From positions 310,001 through 374,000 of the forward strand of contig NC_018945.1 in the NCBI RefSeq assembly GCF_000304475.1: a DNA stretch of 64,000 nt, written 5' to 3'. The position numbers were made by a program, and so were the translations under genes. Positions 37,491 through 48,911 of the stretch are shown in pieces. Each line of letters begins with the position of its first letter. Position 1 is the first letter of the stretch. A model generated the notes under the pieces. That model was not told where the DNA came from. It ran no database searches and worked only from the letters and a program-made list of their open reading frames with translations. Source of the DNA: Kazachstania africana CBS 2517. Lineage: Eukaryota > Ascomycota > Saccharomycetes > Saccharomycetales > Saccharomycetaceae.

Positions 37491-39884
37491 TTATTTATTC
37501 ATGCCAATTCTTCTCTTTTCTTCATACACGGGAAGTATATCGGAATTTCTGTAAGAAACACAACATCTAGTATGTTTCATCCATGGACCATGTAGTAATT
37601 CCTCGACTGTAATCCTCTTTTGTGGATTCCATTGGAATATTTTGTACAAAGCAATTCTTCTCAACCTATTTATTTCATGGTTAACATGTCTCAAATCCTC
37701 AAATACGTAAAATTGTTTATCCTCTGTTATCTCCTCAACAAATGATGCATATAATGCATCTTTCTCCTTGACAGCAATTTTCCAAAGGTAATGACCCAGT
37801 ACCATAGTACAATAGACAACACCTATACTCCAAAGATCGACTAACCTGGGGTCATATTTTTTATCCTGTATAAATTCTTCAGGGGCGACGTATGGTTCAG
37901 ACCCCATTGCACCACTCTGGAAATGAACATGTTTCTCCCATGCCGTTTGGAATACACAACTGGTACCGAAATCACATATCTTAAGGAGCCCGTTTGGATG
38001 GAATAATATATTTTCAGGCTTCAAATCACAATGTGCGACCCCATGATCATGCATGAATTTGACACCGTGCAACAATTGTTTCATGAAACAATCAGCTTCT
38101 ACAGGATGTAATGCTGTACCACCTTTGGATTTTCTTGTTAATAAACTGTAAAGATCCCCAGATGGGCAAAACTCCATAACTTCAATAAATGAATCGTTAT
38201 TTTCCATTAGATCAAAAATTTTTAAAATATTAGGAGGCGGAGAAGTCTTCACCATAGTACCATTATTATTAAGGCTTGTATGAGATGTACTCAGTGAGTG
38301 TCCTATAATGAACTCAGACGTTATTTTACTACTGAATTTTTCTACTTGATCAGTACTTCTTGGTTTCAACTCTTTAACTGCGAAAAAGATTTTACCCTCT
38401 TTTGTAAATGCCTGAAGAGGTGGTATATCGGTGTACTTGATAGGTCTTGCGCATACACTGACAACACCGTAAGCCCCGTGGCCAATGTGACCAATACTCT
38501 TACCATACAAGTCTGAAAATGCTGGTATCTCATTTTCGCCTGATGTATCTAGCGTGGTATTGTTATTAATAGTAACGGTTTTTATTTGTAGATGGTTATG
38601 AATCTTTTCTGATAACTTATTGATCAATTTCAATTCTGGAGAACTTACCGCAGCCTTGGAGTTCACCACTTCGGGGATCTTCCCATCTTCTTCTTCATCA
38701 TCGTCTGAAGAAGTGGAACCGTTGGAGCGACTTCTTGATCTATATTTATCAACTTTGTCTGTAGTTTTGCATGCAAGAATTCTTTTAGGAGGTATTAAGG
38801 ACTTTGCATTTTCGTATTTATTAGGGGTGATCTGATAGTCTGCATTAGCCTCATCAGCCTTAGAATGATTTTTAAAAATACCAGAAAAGGAAAAGAGGTT
38901 ATTTCCTGTAGGACTTTTAACTTTATCTGTGTCAACGTTACCAGAAACTAGTGACAACATCTTCAAGTTATGTTCATGGGAACCATTCTCGAAAACTTTG
39001 AAGCTTTCCACCTGTAAAATACATTTCAACTCCTCCTTATCCTTTTCACTGACATTACGAGAAGTCGGTAAAGTTGTAGCACTTATCGTATCTGCATGAG
39101 CTCTTCCACGGATATAAGGAGGCTTAGGGCTACTCATTATGGAGCTGTTAGTGTTATTAGCACTATTTATCGAAGAAAATGAGTTTACTTTTTTCAACGA
39201 TAGGGACCTTCTGGCATTGGAGCTATTTGCTTTTACACTATTTCTTCGACTTCTTGACCTATTGAAAATCTGACCTGTGCTATTATTATTGGAACATTTC
39301 TTGTTTTCAACACTTTCAGTACTTTCCTGGGAGGATCTAGATTCTAATCTAGCATCTAGTGAGATCAAGCCATCGATGCCCACAGGAGAGGTACTGTCTT
39401 TACGACTTTCCCTCTTACTTATTCTTTGTCTTCTCTGATGATCTCCCAGATTTTCTTCTTCATCGTCTTCTTCTTCTATTATATAATCACTCGTAAATGA
39501 TTCCTGAGAATTCATCGATCCTGCCCTTGATAGAGTCATCTTTCCAACAGTTCGAACGCCATGCTTACCACTCAACTTTGGGCTTTGAACAGGTGAAACA
39601 GTATTGTCAGCATTCGCACTCATAGGGCTAGTTACTGCAGATCTGTTCCTAGAAGTATGAAGTTCATGTTCCTTAGAAGCTGTCAACTTACTTAATATTG
39701 AATTATCCGGATTTGCCGTTCTCTTTGTTTGAGTTTCTATTTTATTGGGGTGACCACCCTTGATGTTAATGGTACTATTGTTAGTACTGGAGGTACTCCT
39801 AAATAAACCCTTAAATGAAGCAGACAGAGAACGATTCCTCTTAACAGAAGCACTATCAGCCACTTTATCTTCAGATTTTAACAT
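37491..39884 (-). CDS. HAL5: Protein kinase Hal5
   Basis: Fungal-specific Ser/Thr kinase (Npr1/Hal family) that stabilises the K+ transporters Trk1/Trk2 and other permeases at the plasma membrane. The ATG at 39884 gives 797 residues (S. cerevisiae 855). The frame extends 40 codons upstream but only from a GTG. A long Ser-rich N-terminal region precedes the kinase domain, which starts near residue 480. Its motifs are [37 protein letters not shown] (about 618), ICDFGTSCV, and GSEPYVAPEEF. The conserved HVHFQSGAMGSEPY is typical of Hal4/Hal5. Position between QCR8 and TPK1 favours HAL5 over SAT4. Confidence 0.94.
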   Translation of the reverse strand: MLKSEDKVADSASVKRNRSLSASFKGLFRSTSSTNNSTINIKGGHPNKIETQTKRTANPDNSILSKLTASKEHELHTSRNRSAVTSPMSANADNTVSPVQSPKLSGKHGVRTVGKMTLSRAGSMNSQESFTSDYIIEEEDDEEENLGDHQRRQRISKRESRKDSTSPVGIDGLISLDARLESRSSQESTESVENKKCSNNNSTGQIFNRSRSRRNSVKANSSNARRSLSLKKVNSFSSINSANNTNSSIMSSPKPPYIRGRAHADTISATTLPTSRNVSEKDKEELKCILQVESFKVFENGSHEHNLKMLSLVSGNVDTDKVKSPTGNNLFSFSGIFKNHSKADEANADYQITPNKYENAKSLIPPKRILACKTTDKVDKYRSRSRSNGSTSSDDDEEEDGKIPEVVNSKAAVSSPELKLINKLSEKIHNHLQIKTVTINNNTTLDTSGENEIPAFSDLYGKSIGHIGHGAYGVVSVCARPIKYTDIPPLQAFTKEGKIFFAVKELKPRSTDQVEKFSSKITSEFIIGHSLSTSHTSLNNNGTMVKTSPPPNILKIFDLMENNDSFIEVMEFCPSGDLYSLLTRKSKGGTALHPVEADCFMKQLLHGVKFMHDHGVAHCDLKPENILFHPNGLLKICDFGTSCVFQTAWEKHVHFQSGAMGSEPYVAPEEFIQDKKYDPRLVDLWSIGVVYCTMVLGHYLWKIAVKEKDALYASFVEEITEDKQFYVFEDLRHVNHEINRLRRIALYKIFQWNPQKRITVEELLHGPWMKHTRCCVSYRNSDILPVYEEKRRIGMNK

Positions 39885-40479
39885 GTACTTATCTGATTTT
39901 TTTATTCCTAGCTTCAACTTAGGCTCTAGTGTTTCAAAATAATCTGATTTATGTAAATAAATAAGCCTATATTTAAAGAGGCTTGGCTTAGTTACCAAAT
40001 ACACTTTTTCTCTCTCTCTCTTCTTTTTTTCTATTGACTTTGATTTTCCTCACTAAACAAATATTACGAGCCGGGAAAAAAAAAATATCCTCATCTTGCG
40101 ATGAAAAAAATGCAAATTACGTATTCTTTTTTTTGCCTTTTCGTCTCGAGGAAAAAAAAATTTTCACTCAAAATGGCACAAGTTTGATGCTAGAAATAAC
40201 CATCCAGTACCATCAATGGCTGCTTTGGATCCTTAAAAATCGTCAAGGGCTATGATATACGAAGTCCCGATCGGAAACTCTGAGTTTTGTACATGACGAC
40301 TCTTCGAGGACCAATAGTTCTAGTCTTTTCCATCAATACATCATGCTTAAGCAAATCTACTGTAATTATATACAGAAAGTCTTGTATAATATTTGGCGAA
40401 CCTACACCTGGTTTCACAATTGAATTATTCTCCCTTTCCCCTCTTCTATGTTTGTGACATTTCTTTTTCAAATCCCATT
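39885..40479. other. HAL5 promoter and TPK1 3' region
   Basis: 595 bases between two minus-strand genes, with (CT)n and A/T homopolymer runs around 40010-40160. The 73-codon frame at 40250-40471 has no recognisable features and was not called. Confidence 0.55.
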
Positions 40480-41754
40480 TTAGAAATTTGTGAATAGATT
40501 GGAGTATGGATCCTCACATACAACACCATAAGTTTCATCCTCTTCAGGATATCTATCAAATTGGGATGTATCACCTTGTCCCTGCTGAATTGGAGGCTCA
40601 TATGGCGTTTCAATATTTTTACTCAATAATTTGTCCCAAATAACTTCACTAAACCATGGGTGTCTCTTAACGTCTTCACTACCATTCTGTAAATTCCCCA
40701 GTCTATTACTCAGATCTTTTGTAATTAATTGGCTTAGTAAGTCCCTTACATCAGGATGGAAAAATGCGGGGAACTTTAATTTGGCATTCAAGATATTTTC
40801 GTAAGTCTTAACTGTATTGGAGTCATAAAATGGTGTGTGTCCTGCTAACATTTCGTAAATTAGTATTCCAAAACTCCACCAATCAACAGACTTATTGTAG
40901 GGTTTTGTGCTCACAACTTCCGGTGCAATATAGTCCGGGGTACCGCATAAAGTATATGTAACATCCGGCACATATTTGGCAAATCCAAAATCTGTTAGTT
41001 TTATATGGCCATTTTTGTCTAACAAAATATTTTCAGGTTTTAGGTCCCTGTAGATAATGTCCTTGCTATGGAGATATTCTAATGATAGGCAAACTTCGGC
41101 TGCATAAAACTTGGCCACAGGATTTGGAAATCTTTGCGACTTCCTCAATAATGAAAATAGCTCACCACCCTCAACATAGTCCATTACCATATATAAGTGC
41201 ACCGAATCTTGAAAAGTCCCCCACATCCTAACAATGAATGGATGTGAGACAAGAGATAGCATAAGCCTTTCGTCATTAGTATGTTCTACTTGCTTTAACT
41301 TCACGATTAGTCGCTTTTTCAGTATTTTTAAAGCATAGAACCTACCGTTGTGATTAGATCTTATCAAATGGACTCTACCAAACGATCCTGTCCCCAGAGT
41401 TCTCAATATCTGAAAATCTTTCAGGGAATATTTTCCAGACGTAGGCTTACCTTGTAAATTAGGCTGTAGTGCACGAATTCGTCTCATTTCATGGTCTGCT
41501 GATTCTGGCATGTGTGTTTGGATTATATCATCTTTCAAGTCATCTTCTTCCGGTATAATTTGCCTTTGAAACTCGTTATAATAGACTGAGTCGGTAATTG
41601 ATTGTTCTTCTCCTTTTGCCGTTAAATAAAGATTTGAAGTGGATGAGCCTGACGTGGCGTTACTACTATTGTCGGTCCCACTGTTGAAAGTATTGTTAGG
41701 ACTCTGGATTGTATGCATCTTAGAGCTTTCGTGGATCAAATTTTGCATCGACAT
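40480..41754 (-). CDS. TPK1: cAMP-dependent protein kinase catalytic subunit Tpk1
   Basis: Catalytic subunit of PKA, inhibited by Bcy1 without cAMP. The protein is 424 residues (S. cerevisiae Tpk1 397), with a longer Ser/Asn-rich N-terminus. Kinase motifs are [11 protein letters not shown] (about 117), [19 protein letters not shown] (about 235), LTDFGFAK, and the activation loop [14 protein letters not shown] with its phosphorylatable Thr. A C-terminal AGC tail ends NLFTNF. The choice of TPK1 over TPK2/TPK3 rests on position next to HAL5 and JJJ2. TPK1 and TPK3 are duplicates, so the exact name is less sure than the function. Confidence 0.93.
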   Translation of the reverse strand: MSMQNLIHESSKMHTIQSPNNTFNSGTDNSSNATSGSSTSNLYLTAKGEEQSITDSVYYNEFQRQIIPEEDDLKDDIIQTHMPESADHEMRRIRALQPNLQGKPTSGKYSLKDFQILRTLGTGSFGRVHLIRSNHNGRFYALKILKKRLIVKLKQVEHTNDERLMLSLVSHPFIVRMWGTFQDSVHLYMVMDYVEGGELFSLLRKSQRFPNPVAKFYAAEVCLSLEYLHSKDIIYRDLKPENILLDKNGHIKLTDFGFAKYVPDVTYTLCGTPDYIAPEVVSTKPYNKSVDWWSFGILIYEMLAGHTPFYDSNTVKTYENILNAKLKFPAFFHPDVRDLLSQLITKDLSNRLGNLQNGSEDVKRHPWFSEVIWDKLLSKNIETPYEPPIQQGQGDTSQFDRYPEEDETYGVVCEDPYSNLFTNF

Positions 41755-42129
41755 GACTTAATGACGTATCTCTGTAATAGAAATAGTGTAGTATGTCTTG
41801 GGAGCACTCAGAAAAAAAAAGCTGCAACTACTCAAGTCAATAAGAGACGTAATAGGATGCAAATGTTCGAGAAATATTACAACCTATACAATCCAAAGTA
41901 GAAAGGAAGGTTATTTGCGATGTGATGAAGTTAATTGAACTATTTTTCTCACATGCATTTTCGACTACTTTTTTTTCATCAAGCATTATATTTCCCTTTT
42001 TCTTCTTTCTCCGAAATAGTTAATTTTTCACTTTTATTGACACCAAAAAAATTGTGATTTTATTCCAGAGATTTAAGCCGACAGATGAGACGATGTATTA
42101 GCTTGATTGTATAGTAATTAATTATTAAT
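41755..42129. other. TPK1 promoter, JJJ2 3' region
   Basis: 375 bases. A GTGATGA at 41922-41928 has no D box or stem partner. CTCACATG followed by TCTCCGAAA superficially resembles centromere elements but fails their spacing and composition. No gene is called. Confidence 0.5.
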
Positions 42130-43797
42130 TTATACTTGTGAGGAGTATACACTTTTACTTAGATTGATGAATGTCTGAGCGACGAGACTCTGTCGATACT
42201 CCAATTCGTTTATTTTGTTTATCAGCTCCAGATCGAATTTCCTGCTTTTCAACCAAAAATCAAAGTTTTCGACTTTCATTAGTTTTACATTATTCTTAAC
42301 GTCAGAGTGTAATCTGTCGAAATATTTTTCGAGGAGTTGTTCCTTTATATTGTTACATTCATCATTGAAAATTATTACTTCCGTTCTACAATGTTCCAGT
42401 TGGAATATATCAAATAGATCAATTTGGAAATTTGGTATATCAGGGAATTTTATATTAAGATTGTTAAAATCTTGGCTAATATCGTCATTAACTTTTTCAC
42501 TCTTATAAAATCTTGGTAGTGTATGATTTACTGCCTCGTGTAAATTTTCAGATGACTGCGAAAATCTTTGCTTTTTGCTAATTGGAATATTGTCAATGGT
42601 TTCATTGATATTAGTCATATCAAAGGATCTCTCTTTCCGGGTATTATCCTCTGTTTGTACTTTTTTCTTTTTACGCCGTGTTTCACCTCCTCCTATAGAC
42701 AAGTCATCCATATTGATTGGGTCTTCAACCGTGGAACTTACGCCATCACTTTCAATTTCAGTTTGTACACTACTTTCTTTCTCAGCTTTACTATTGTGTG
42801 TATTCTGGTTCAATTTATCTATTATATCCTTGAGACTGTTCCAATGGCTAGTGAATTTGTGAGATGTCGGCGTGGATTTGATTGGGGACGTTGATCTTCT
42901 GTTATTTTCTCTTGTTTCGTATTTAGTTCGCGCATAATGTCTATTATCATGACTTCCAAATGTTTTGTTATTTCCACTGAAACTTTGGTTCGTGAATGGG
43001 TTTGAAGTATCTACCTTATGCAGTTTCGAACGGCCACTCACTTTTTGTGCATCTCCTCCTTTTCCTCCGTTATCATTTTCGGGTGTAGCCACAGTATTAT
43101 TCAAGTTACGCTTTGCGGTATTGTTGCTGTGAGGAGGAGTGCCATCGCTTTTGGAGTCTGGAAGACCCGAGGGGCTATTTGAATTAGTCCTCGAAACATC
43201 ATCTTCATCATCCTCAATGGGAGATTTTTGTGGAGTATATGGAATGTTATCATTAGGAATTGGCTCGTCTGGTTGGCTGAAATCTGTTTCTACTGTAAAC
43301 ATTGATTCATATTTGTTTTTTCTTCCAGGTTGCCCTCCAGTATCCTCTTTTTTGGAATATTTTTGAGTTCTTTGATAAGACTTCAAATTAAATGACTGGA
43401 ATATTGGTACACTTGATTTATTATTCTCATTTTCCTCAGTGCCAAAGCCATATGGTTGTTGCTCATACGGCTTATTTTTCCTTCTTGGCTTTGGAGAATG
43501 TATCTCTGGAGATATGCCACTTTTGGAATTATCCCTTGATAAATAGTCATACAAACCACTCTTTAGTAGTTCTGCATCGTAAGCTCTTTTCTTTTCTACA
43601 TCTGTCAGAATTGAGTGAGCATGAACTACCAGCTTAAATAATTCACCAGTAGCCTCTGATTTTGATTTATCAGGATGTAGCTTTCGAGCTAGGTTCATGT
43701 ATGATTTACGTATCTCAATATCGGTGGCATTTGGCGTTAGCCCCAGTATGGAATAATGTGTAGTGTTATCTAATTCTATTTCAATGGTATCCGCCAT
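42130..43797 (-). CDS. JJJ2: J-domain protein Jjj2
   Basis: Hsp40 co-chaperone of poorly known role. The protein is 555 residues (S. cerevisiae 583). The N-terminal J domain covers about 13-80 (HYSILGLTPNATDIEIRKSY, ARKLHPDKSK with HPD at 41-43, then RAYDAELLKS). A long disordered N/S/K-rich middle follows, then a C-terminal region starting about residue 455 (FPDIPNFQIDLFDIFQLEHC). Call supported by the J domain and by position next to TPK1. Confidence 0.92.
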   Translation of the reverse strand: MADTIEIELDNTTHYSILGLTPNATDIEIRKSYMNLARKLHPDKSKSEATGELFKLVVHAHSILTDVEKKRAYDAELLKSGLYDYLSRDNSKSGISPEIHSPKPRRKNKPYEQQPYGFGTEENENNKSSVPIFQSFNLKSYQRTQKYSKKEDTGGQPGRKNKYESMFTVETDFSQPDEPIPNDNIPYTPQKSPIEDDEDDVSRTNSNSPSGLPDSKSDGTPPHSNNTAKRNLNNTVATPENDNGGKGGDAQKVSGRSKLHKVDTSNPFTNQSFSGNNKTFGSHDNRHYARTKYETRENNRRSTSPIKSTPTSHKFTSHWNSLKDIIDKLNQNTHNSKAEKESSVQTEIESDGVSSTVEDPINMDDLSIGGGETRRKKKKVQTEDNTRKERSFDMTNINETIDNIPISKKQRFSQSSENLHEAVNHTLPRFYKSEKVNDDISQDFNNLNIKFPDIPNFQIDLFDIFQLEHCRTEVIIFNDECNNIKEQLLEKYFDRLHSDVKNNVKLMKVENFDFWLKSRKFDLELINKINELEYRQSLVAQTFINLSKSVYSSQV

Positions 43798-44524
43798 TTG
43801 ATCTCATTAAAAATGGATGTGTAATGAGCTATTTTAAAGCTAATGAAGTATATTACAGTGGTAACAAAGTGGATGGAAGGGGCAAATGTCTTAAAGCACT
43901 GCACAGACAGCAATGGTTTTCTGATCTATTCTTCATTGAAAAATGATATTTATGAGATTTTTTTCCTTCATGTAACAAAAGCGAAATGATTTTGGCGAAT
44001 GGCCATGAAAAAGCATAAAGTGACAGAACCAAAAAGCTTTCAAAAAATGCTATCTTGGGGGATTTGAGACGTCTAATAGGTCAGTGTTTTTTAAAGTTGG
44101 TGAGCTTGATCGACTATCAACATAATTTTAATATAGTAGCCAAATTTAAGTTTTTTTATTTTAGTTCGGAATAATTTAATCTTTAGTTCTTCTTTCACTT
44201 ATTCTCCAGTATAGAATTGTTAACGATATCGAACAAACAATTACTCAAAAATCATGTAAAACCGGAGCAATGAGATATTTCTACTATTGTTATATAGGGG
44301 ACACACATTATATCAATAGTCTCAAAATCATTTAATCGTTTACTTAGCAGCTTCACCATCCAATTGTAAGATATTGTAACATGAATTCAAACGATCTTTA
44401 TATCCCCAAGTAAGGCTGAAAAGCCAGAGATTCATTCCATAATTAGCTGGGAATTTGAATATAATTCCTAAATTTTACAAAGCAAAAATAATGGACGAGG
44501 ACTGAGTTGAACGAAGTTAAAAAA
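43798..44524. other. JJJ2 upstream to tRNA-Glu spacer
   Basis: AT-rich, no open frame of interest. S. cerevisiae FMP33 lies in this neighbourhood and is not seen here. Confidence 0.5.
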
Positions 44525-44596
44525 CTCCGATACGGGGAGTCGAACCCCGGTCTCCACGGTGAAAGCGTGATGTGATAGCCGTTACACTATATCGGA
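44525..44596 (-). tRNA. tE(UUC): tRNA-Glu (anticodon UUC)
   Basis: 72 bases on the minus strand with a full cloverleaf. The acceptor arm is TCCGATA/TATCGGA. The anticodon loop is CTTTCAC with anticodon TTC. The T arm is CCGGGGTTCGACTCCCCG. It matches the S. cerevisiae tRNA-Glu(UUC) sequence as I recall it and has no intron. Confidence 0.98.
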
Positions 44597-46400
44597 TGCT
44601 ATTTTCAGTTTTGTTGTAACATACAACTGGCTAACTACAACAGTTTTCAGATAAACTAATCCACTATATATAAACTTTGTGCACAATTCACACAAAATAT
44701 GAAAATCTTATGCGAATGTGAATTCCTATTTATACTCTATTTGTGACTACCAATTCCTTACTCAAACTCCTTATGTGTATTCATTTAAAAATGACGGAAA
44801 TGTTATTTCTACGATATGGATACATGGAAGAACAGTGTTGTATAGCCACTTACTAAATTAGGTGAGCTATGAACAAAATTATTGAGGGTGAAACAAACTA
44901 TGGAAGGAAACTTTCCTGATATGTCAATGTTGGTTGCACCTCAACTCAAAAGACAAGAAGCAAGTATAGAAATTAGTTGAGGACAAGGACCTCAATAGAA
45001 CAATTCAAATTAGTATTAGCTAATTTCAAATGTATAAAACTCAGACATTTTCAGAATAGAAATAGTTCGGTTATTTAGTTCTGACGTAAAGGAAGACCAG
45101 AGCTGATTTCTTGCATATTATTCTCGTTATGAGTGTTCATGTTGATATAATTCAGTCAAGTTATTAAAGTAATTCTTATTAAACAGTGGTTATGCCAAAT
45201 AATGGGCTGGTTGTATATAAAATAAATTATATAAAATAATAGAAGTGAGACAAACCTTGATCAAACTTCAATGTTCATCTGAGTACTTATACTTTAACAA
45301 CACATTTTGATTTATAACAATTATCATGTTCCAGATTCATAAGTTTGCGTTGTCATAAATATGATGCCATATTTATTACATCTTGGTACGTGGTCGTGTT
45401 TACCACGCCATGTTTATTGTGTAATTCTTCTAAAACTATCTAACTTTGCTATTCTAATTATCAAAACATTGAAGTGTCAGTATGATGCCATTTTAAACAA
45501 ATTTAGTGTTACTTAACTTTAATTTAGATTATTTTATATAATCAGAGACAATTTACTACTAAATTCTACAACTGCGGCTTCTCAACGATTACAACTATGT
45601 TACATCAAAGTAAAACTACAACTGATAACAATACTACTTCCGTTCAAAGTACGAGATAAATTTTCAATGGATGTTCTTAGTTTACTGTAGAGATTATTCT
45701 TCCACTTAACTCAGTAAATAACCCTGCACGAAATTTTCCTCATTTCGTTACCTTATATACATATTTGCTTTAATATTACTTGTCGGTGCCGATATTCGTT
45801 ATATCTAATATTGACTAGCAGAAACTTTGCTACAGCAAACGTCTGGATATCTTTTCAAGACCATTCCATACTGTATATATTGATCACTAGAACCTAATTC
45901 GTCTATTTTAAGAAAGTGCTGAGAATATTACTTGTCAAGCAGTTACAATTTTTGAATGCATAAACTGCCATGGATTACTATGATCGTACTGTTATTTGGA
46001 GGATAGTTTTCAAGTGGTCTTCTGCAAAAGGTCACTAACAGCAACTGACTATAAAACTGCTCTTTCTTCTTCAGGCTCTTTTAAAAAGAACAAACACATA
46101 GTTCCTGAATTGTAAGAAAATGCTAACAAAAAAAGAGAAGAGAATGTGATTTCAACCATTCACCATTCAACATTTTCTATTAATTTTAGTTCCAAAGAGA
46201 GTTTTTCGAATACAAGTTTATTTTGATAAAAAAAAATGACAAAAGAGTCTTACATATGCCTACATAGAATTTTCTAGGCTTTAGCTTAGACTGAAATGAA
46301 CTAATGCTTACTTAATGAAGGAGAATGAACATAAATGCAGTAAAAAATGAAAAAAAAAAATTTCCCATAATCTAAAATGAAAAAAAAAGTTGGAATATGA
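44597..46400. other. Gene-poor interval upstream of tRNA-Glu
   Basis: About 1.8 kb of AT-rich DNA without any plausible reading frame. A 31-base sequence bounded by TGTTGTA (44612) and TACAACA (ending 44642) lies 16 bases from the tRNA. The 11-mer TATGATGCCAT occurs twice (near 45359 and 45482). Probably decayed transposon DNA plus the 3' flank of the first PIR gene. Confidence 0.45.
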
Positions 46401-47306
46401 TCAGCAATCGACTAAATCTACAACTTCTAAGTGAATTGGTGAACATTGAGAACCAATACTCTCATCATACAAGTTGTAGAAGTCACCAGATAGACATTCG
46501 TAAAAGACATCATTGTCACCAATGGCTAAGTTACCATCTGGAGTAATGGACCAACCTGCAGCATAGATAGCACCGGCTTGTGGTGGTGGACCATCGAATT
46601 GGAACTGTCTGTTGGCAACGATGGAACCAATTCTACCCTTTTCATCGGTCAATATACTACCGTCTAGTGTCATTGCTAAAGTACCGTTATTCTTGCATGA
46701 AACTGCACTAACTGGGTCGCTGGATGAGGAAGAACTTTCCGAAGTTGCTGCTGAAGTAGAAGTTGAAGTAGAAGTTGAAGAGGATTTGTCTTTTTTAGTT
46801 GCAGAGGTGGAAGAAGATGTCAAAGTAGAGGCCTGTATTTGACCATCACCTATTTGAGAGACAGCTGCAGCGCTGACTTTGCTTTGAGTGGTACTAGTAG
46901 CGGCTTGAATTTGGCCATCACCTATTTGTGATACAGCAGTAGCAGTTGTCTTTGTCTTGGTACTTGATGATGAAGTACTGGTGGCAGCCTGAATTTGACC
47001 ATCACCAATTTGTGAGACAGCGGCCGCTGTTGTCTTGGTCTTCTTGCTAGTGCTGGTTGCTGTAGTGGCTTGAATTTGACCATCTCCAATTTGAGAGACA
47101 GCTTCGGCAGTGGTCTTGGCTCTTTTAGCTAATGCAGTAGAAGTGGAAATTGGTTGAACAGCAATGCCAAAAGATGAGGAATAGTCTGTGATCCCACCGC
47201 TGTAAGTAGCAGTTGGTGTCAAAGTAGTCCAAGGTTCACTTGGAACATATGCGGATAGAGCAGTTGTTGAAATTACAGCAGTAGCTAAAACTTTTTTGTA
47301 TTGCAT
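46401..47306 (-). CDS. HSP150: PIR cell-wall protein with four repeats (HSP150-like)
   Basis: Covalently wall-linked glycoprotein; PIR repeats attach to beta-1,3-glucan through an ester bond at a Gln of the repeat. The protein is 301 residues. The signal peptide is about 1-19, and a pro-segment ends at the Kex2 site KR (61-62). Four repeats with identical core SQIGDGQIQ lie at about 71, 98, 126 and 150. A Ser/Thr-rich linker follows, then the four-cysteine C-terminal domain (C204 to the final VDLVDC). S. cerevisiae has PIR5, HSP150 and CIS3 in tandem here. Repeat number suggests HSP150/PIR type, but one-to-one naming is uncertain. Confidence 0.88.
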   Translation of the reverse strand: MQYKKVLATAVISTTALSAYVPSEPWTTLTPTATYSGGITDYSSSFGIAVQPISTSTALAKRAKTTAEAVSQIGDGQIQATTATSTSKKTKTTAAAVSQIGDGQIQAATSTSSSSTKTKTTATAVSQIGDGQIQAATSTTQSKVSAAAVSQIGDGQIQASTLTSSSTSATKKDKSSSTSTSTSTSAATSESSSSSSDPVSAVSCKNNGTLAMTLDGSILTDEKGRIGSIVANRQFQFDGPPPQAGAIYAAGWSITPDGNLAIGDNDVFYECLSGDFYNLYDESIGSQCSPIHLEVVDLVDC

Positions 47307-48911
47307 TTTAATAGAGTATTGGAGATTAATTTGAGTTCAGTATAGTGATCTTTTTAAAGTTGATTAAGAGGGAAATCCTCAATCATATGTAAAATTTCTT
47401 CGATTTATATATGTTTTTGTGATCAAAAAATGAAAAAGTTGTTTTGCGTCTATAATTAGATGGCTGGTCTTTCTCCAGCCAATAAATGGTAATATATCAA
47501 GGTTCAATATACGCAATACAAAGCCACAGAAATCTCTTAGATCTCCAGAGCGTTAACTACACGTTTGCAAATTTGTAGTGTGTAAAAGGAAGTAATTCGG
47601 TGAAACATTCTCTACGCAGTTCCTTGAGATGGCAATCGTATGTCCAATCTGGCAACATACTTTCCCCATGTAAAATGCTGAGCAAAAATTTAATATTTCA
47701 ATCTTGATGTACATGGCCTCATCAAAAACCTACAGTTAAATAAAACCTTATTTTGCCAAGATTCTCTTGGCAAAACTCAAACCAGCCATTTTGACTTTTT
47801 CGGGAAAAAAACAAAAGAGGAGGAACCAATTCCATTCCCTTTTAGGAAAAGAGATTGGACTTTTTTCTGATTAATTCGGCAAATGAAAATTATGCGGTCG
47901 ACTAGAATGCATATAATGGCTTTGACTTTCGTAGCCACTAGGAAACGAAAATGCCAAGCTATTTGAATTCATACTATCGAATGGGCTTCTATCTGAGTTT
48001 TATTGGCAATTTTAACCTCGGGAAAAAAACATTTCGTTAGTCTTTTAGACGAGGGATGCTTACTCGAAAAAGAATAGAGAGGCTGCCAAAAGATGTGCAG
48101 TATCAATTTACTTTCTTCACAGTCTAGTTAAGTGAAAGTATGCCTGAGTTTATTTTGAGCCGTCATTCATAGATCTTCTATATATACATTATATTTTATG
48201 TTTCTTCTATTGCAATTACTTTTCCTAAAATGGAAAAACGTCTATTTAGTACCTCTTGAACAGGGCAAGCGTGAATTTATCTTCTAAATGGCCACTTTGA
48301 CCACCATATTTTATCACGATTGGAGGTGTATCTCGATTGCTATTCGAACTAAACATCGTTTTAAATCACGTCATCACAAATATATATATATATATATAAA
48401 TGATCTGGAGACTAAAAGAAGATGGACATAATAGCCAAAAAGTGCTAAAATTTCGCTTGGCTCAAAAGAGCATGAGGCGTAAACACTATGTGTGGCTCAG
48501 GGTATAAAGTTTGAGTAAAAGCAAACTACAATCACATATCCATTCGACTTAAGAGAAAAAAAATCCCTGTATATCCCAAAAACTGCTGAGATCCTAAATA
48601 TTAAGACATTGTATCTACTAGAAAGCCTAACAGGTTTACTCTGAAAAGTACGATCTAAGTCCTGTTTGATTTTTACTTATTCAAACGATATTAACATGAA
48701 AATATTGACGTAAAATTAAGTGGATTTATATAATATCCATAAAGTCTATACAGCGTAGCAATATATATAGAAATGAGTTACACCAACGAAACATAAAACT
48801 AACTAAACCGAAGAATTATCTTGATTTTCTAAAGGGTATCCTAAAAGTGGTATCAAAAATAATATAAAATTTTGTAATAGATGAAAAGTGATGAATTCAA
48901 CACTTATGCAA
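47307..48911. other. Long spacer between the two PIR genes
   Basis: About 1.6 kb. The part next to the first PIR gene is its promoter, with three Swi5/Ace2-type sites (listed). The rest is AT-rich, with a TA repeat at 48379-48398 and no reading frame of interest. Confidence 0.55.
47461..47788. promoter_or_regulatory. Swi5/Ace2-type sites of the first PIR gene
   Basis: TGGCTGG (47461-47467) and CCAGCCA (47475-47481) form a perfect inverted repeat about 155-175 bases upstream of the ATG. A third copy, ACCAGCCA, is at 47781-47788. The core ACCAGC/GCTGGT is the binding site of Swi5 and Ace2, which drive daughter-specific M/G1 wall genes. Confidence 0.65.

Noticed and set aside
40250..40471. 73-codon minus-strand frame between HAL5 and TPK1
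   Set aside because: Not recognisable, sits in the TPK1 3' region, and shows no coding signature.
41922..42020. Centromere-like pieces (CTCACATG, then TCTCCGAAA) between TPK1 and JJJ2
   Set aside because: Spacing is about 55 bases rather than 75-90, the middle is not almost pure A/T, the CDEIII core does not fit well, and no centromere is expected in this syntenic region.
45359..45492. Repeated TATGATGCCAT as C boxes or a direct repeat element
   Set aside because: Only 11 bases are shared, there is no paired D box with a stem, and the surroundings are unrelated.
48371..48377. Minus-strand GTGATGA in the PIR spacer
   Set aside because: No D box within 200 bases and no stem.
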